Assembly (NCBI GenBank): GCA_907163375.1
Contig: CAJQUW010000515.1
Location: forward strand, 124,001-188,000
Origin: Prostheceraeus crozeri
Taxonomy: Eukaryota; Platyhelminthes; Polycladida; Euryleptidae
DNA: 64,000 nt
Reading direction: 5' to 3'
Position 1 is the first letter of the stretch. Every line of letters starts with the position of its first letter. Both the position numbers and the translations under genes were made by a program. The notes beneath the pieces are model-generated. The model did no database searches. It had not been told where the DNA came from and saw only the letters and a program-made list of their open reading frames with translations. This document shows, piece after piece, positions 63,449 to 64,000 of the stretch.

Positions 63449-64000
63449 ATGCCACGTAACGCATCGTTATCATCAAGCGCAACAAATTCTCCAAACATTG
63501 AAAAGGTTACTTTTGATGAGGTTAGGAAGATGTCTTTCTCACAACTAAACAAAATGACTAAGTCACAGTTATGTTCTGCTTTAAAAGATGCTATGACAGC
63601 CCTTGAGAACATTGACTTGTCCCGCACTTTAGATCCTTGTGAAGTGAAAACAGCTGTTGTAGATGCTGTAAGTGAAATCAAGAGTGACCTTCTCAAGGAA
63701 AGTAAGGTTCTTATTGCTGAGGCCGAAGAGAATTTGAATGCTAAGATTGACTCCATCAACGCGAGAATTGACAGCATTCAATTCAATGTGCAAGATGACA
63801 TCATAAATGAGCTACAAGACCGAGAGCTTCGTAAAAGTAATGTACTGTTCTTTGGTATTCCGGAATGCCATACAGATGGACCTGAGCAGAAGGACTTCGA
63901 TAAGAGGCATCTAGACAGTATTTTGTCATCTTTGAGTGAAAATGGTGCTTCTAGTGATCATCATTTCCGCCGTTTCTTCCGCATAGGTGTCAAAGGGTCG
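63449..64000 (+). CDS. LINE ORF1 protein, N-terminal part, continues past the window
   Basis: From the ATG at 63,449 the plus strand is open for 184 codons up to the window edge. The protein has a helical, coiled-coil-like region (AEENLNAKIDSINARIDSIQ) followed by ELQDRELRKSNVLFFGIPEC and FRRFFRIG, the ELExRSRRxNLIIFGIPE and RIG signature of CR1/L2-type LINE ORF1 proteins (coiled coil plus RRM-like RNA-binding domain). It would bind LINE RNA as a trimer. No break is seen within the window, so the ORF2 of a possibly complete LINE should lie to the right. Confidence 0.8.
   Translation, partial: MPRNASLSSSATNSPNIEKVTFDEVRKMSFSQLNKMTKSQLCSALKDAMTALENIDLSRTLDPCEVKTAVVDAVSEIKSDLLKESKVLIAEAEENLNAKIDSINARIDSIQFNVQDDIINELQDRELRKSNVLFFGIPECHTDGPEQKDFDKRHLDSILSSLSENGASSDHHFRRFFRIGVKGS

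Noticed and set aside
1-64000. CRISPR array, operon or ribosome-binding sites
   Set aside because: The sequence is eukaryotic; no direct-repeat/spacer arrays were seen.

Overview
The window is AT-rich animal DNA, crowded with transposable elements and holding very few host exons. Its mix of elements points to an invertebrate metazoan, probably marine: a Polinton/Maverick, several Penelope-like elements (PLEs), CR1-like LINEs, hAT, Tc1/mariner and piggyBac-type DNA transposons, and tRNA-derived SINE pieces. The phylum cannot be fixed from sequence alone.

Left block (1 to about 11.05 kb). Most of a Polinton lies here; its left end and, presumably, its DNA polymerase B gene lie outside the window. 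One strand carries the virion and integration genes: protease, double-jelly-roll major capsid protein, basic core-type protein, penton-like protein, integrase with chromodomain, a conserved small protein, packaging ATPase, and several unknown or small proteins. A RING-finger gene with a UBA-like segment sits at the right end. The opposite strand near the left edge carries a region that resembles two basal transcription proteins, PC4 and TBP. The element looks young and mostly whole, with about two or three breaks in total. Three tandem hairpins with one conserved loop and co-varying stems lie at its left, and 41-bp tandem repeats at its right. Two of its promoters share an AP-1 site and the same TATA box.

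Middle (11 to 33 kb). This is nested transposon debris: a TIR element inside a hAT-like one (11.9-14.4 kb), the first of four copies of a 256-264 bp hAT MITE (17.5 kb), a non-autonomous hAT with a perfect 8-bp target duplication (25.8-27.6 kb), and a decayed PLE enclosed by hAT-like ends (27.8-29.5 kb). Likely host exons are a short first coding exon resembling gamma-glutamylcyclotransferase (19.1 kb) and a well-bounded 209-bp internal exon (30.2 kb).

Right half (33 to 64 kb). A decayed CR1-like LINE is interrupted by a 723-bp long-TIR MITE. A second LINE (42-44.9 kb) has an uninterrupted 854-codon endonuclease-reverse transcriptase frame and sits between copies of the hAT MITE. Then come two Tc1-like transposase genes, one in an element with about 300-bp TIRs, three further PLE remnants (two with hammerhead-ribozyme-like ends, one as an inverted pair), and a host first coding exon with an RVxF-type PP1-docking motif (53.3-54.0 kb). 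That exon is phase-compatible with the 30.2-kb exon, so a host gene may span more than 20 kb on the minus strand. The window ends inside a LINE ORF1.
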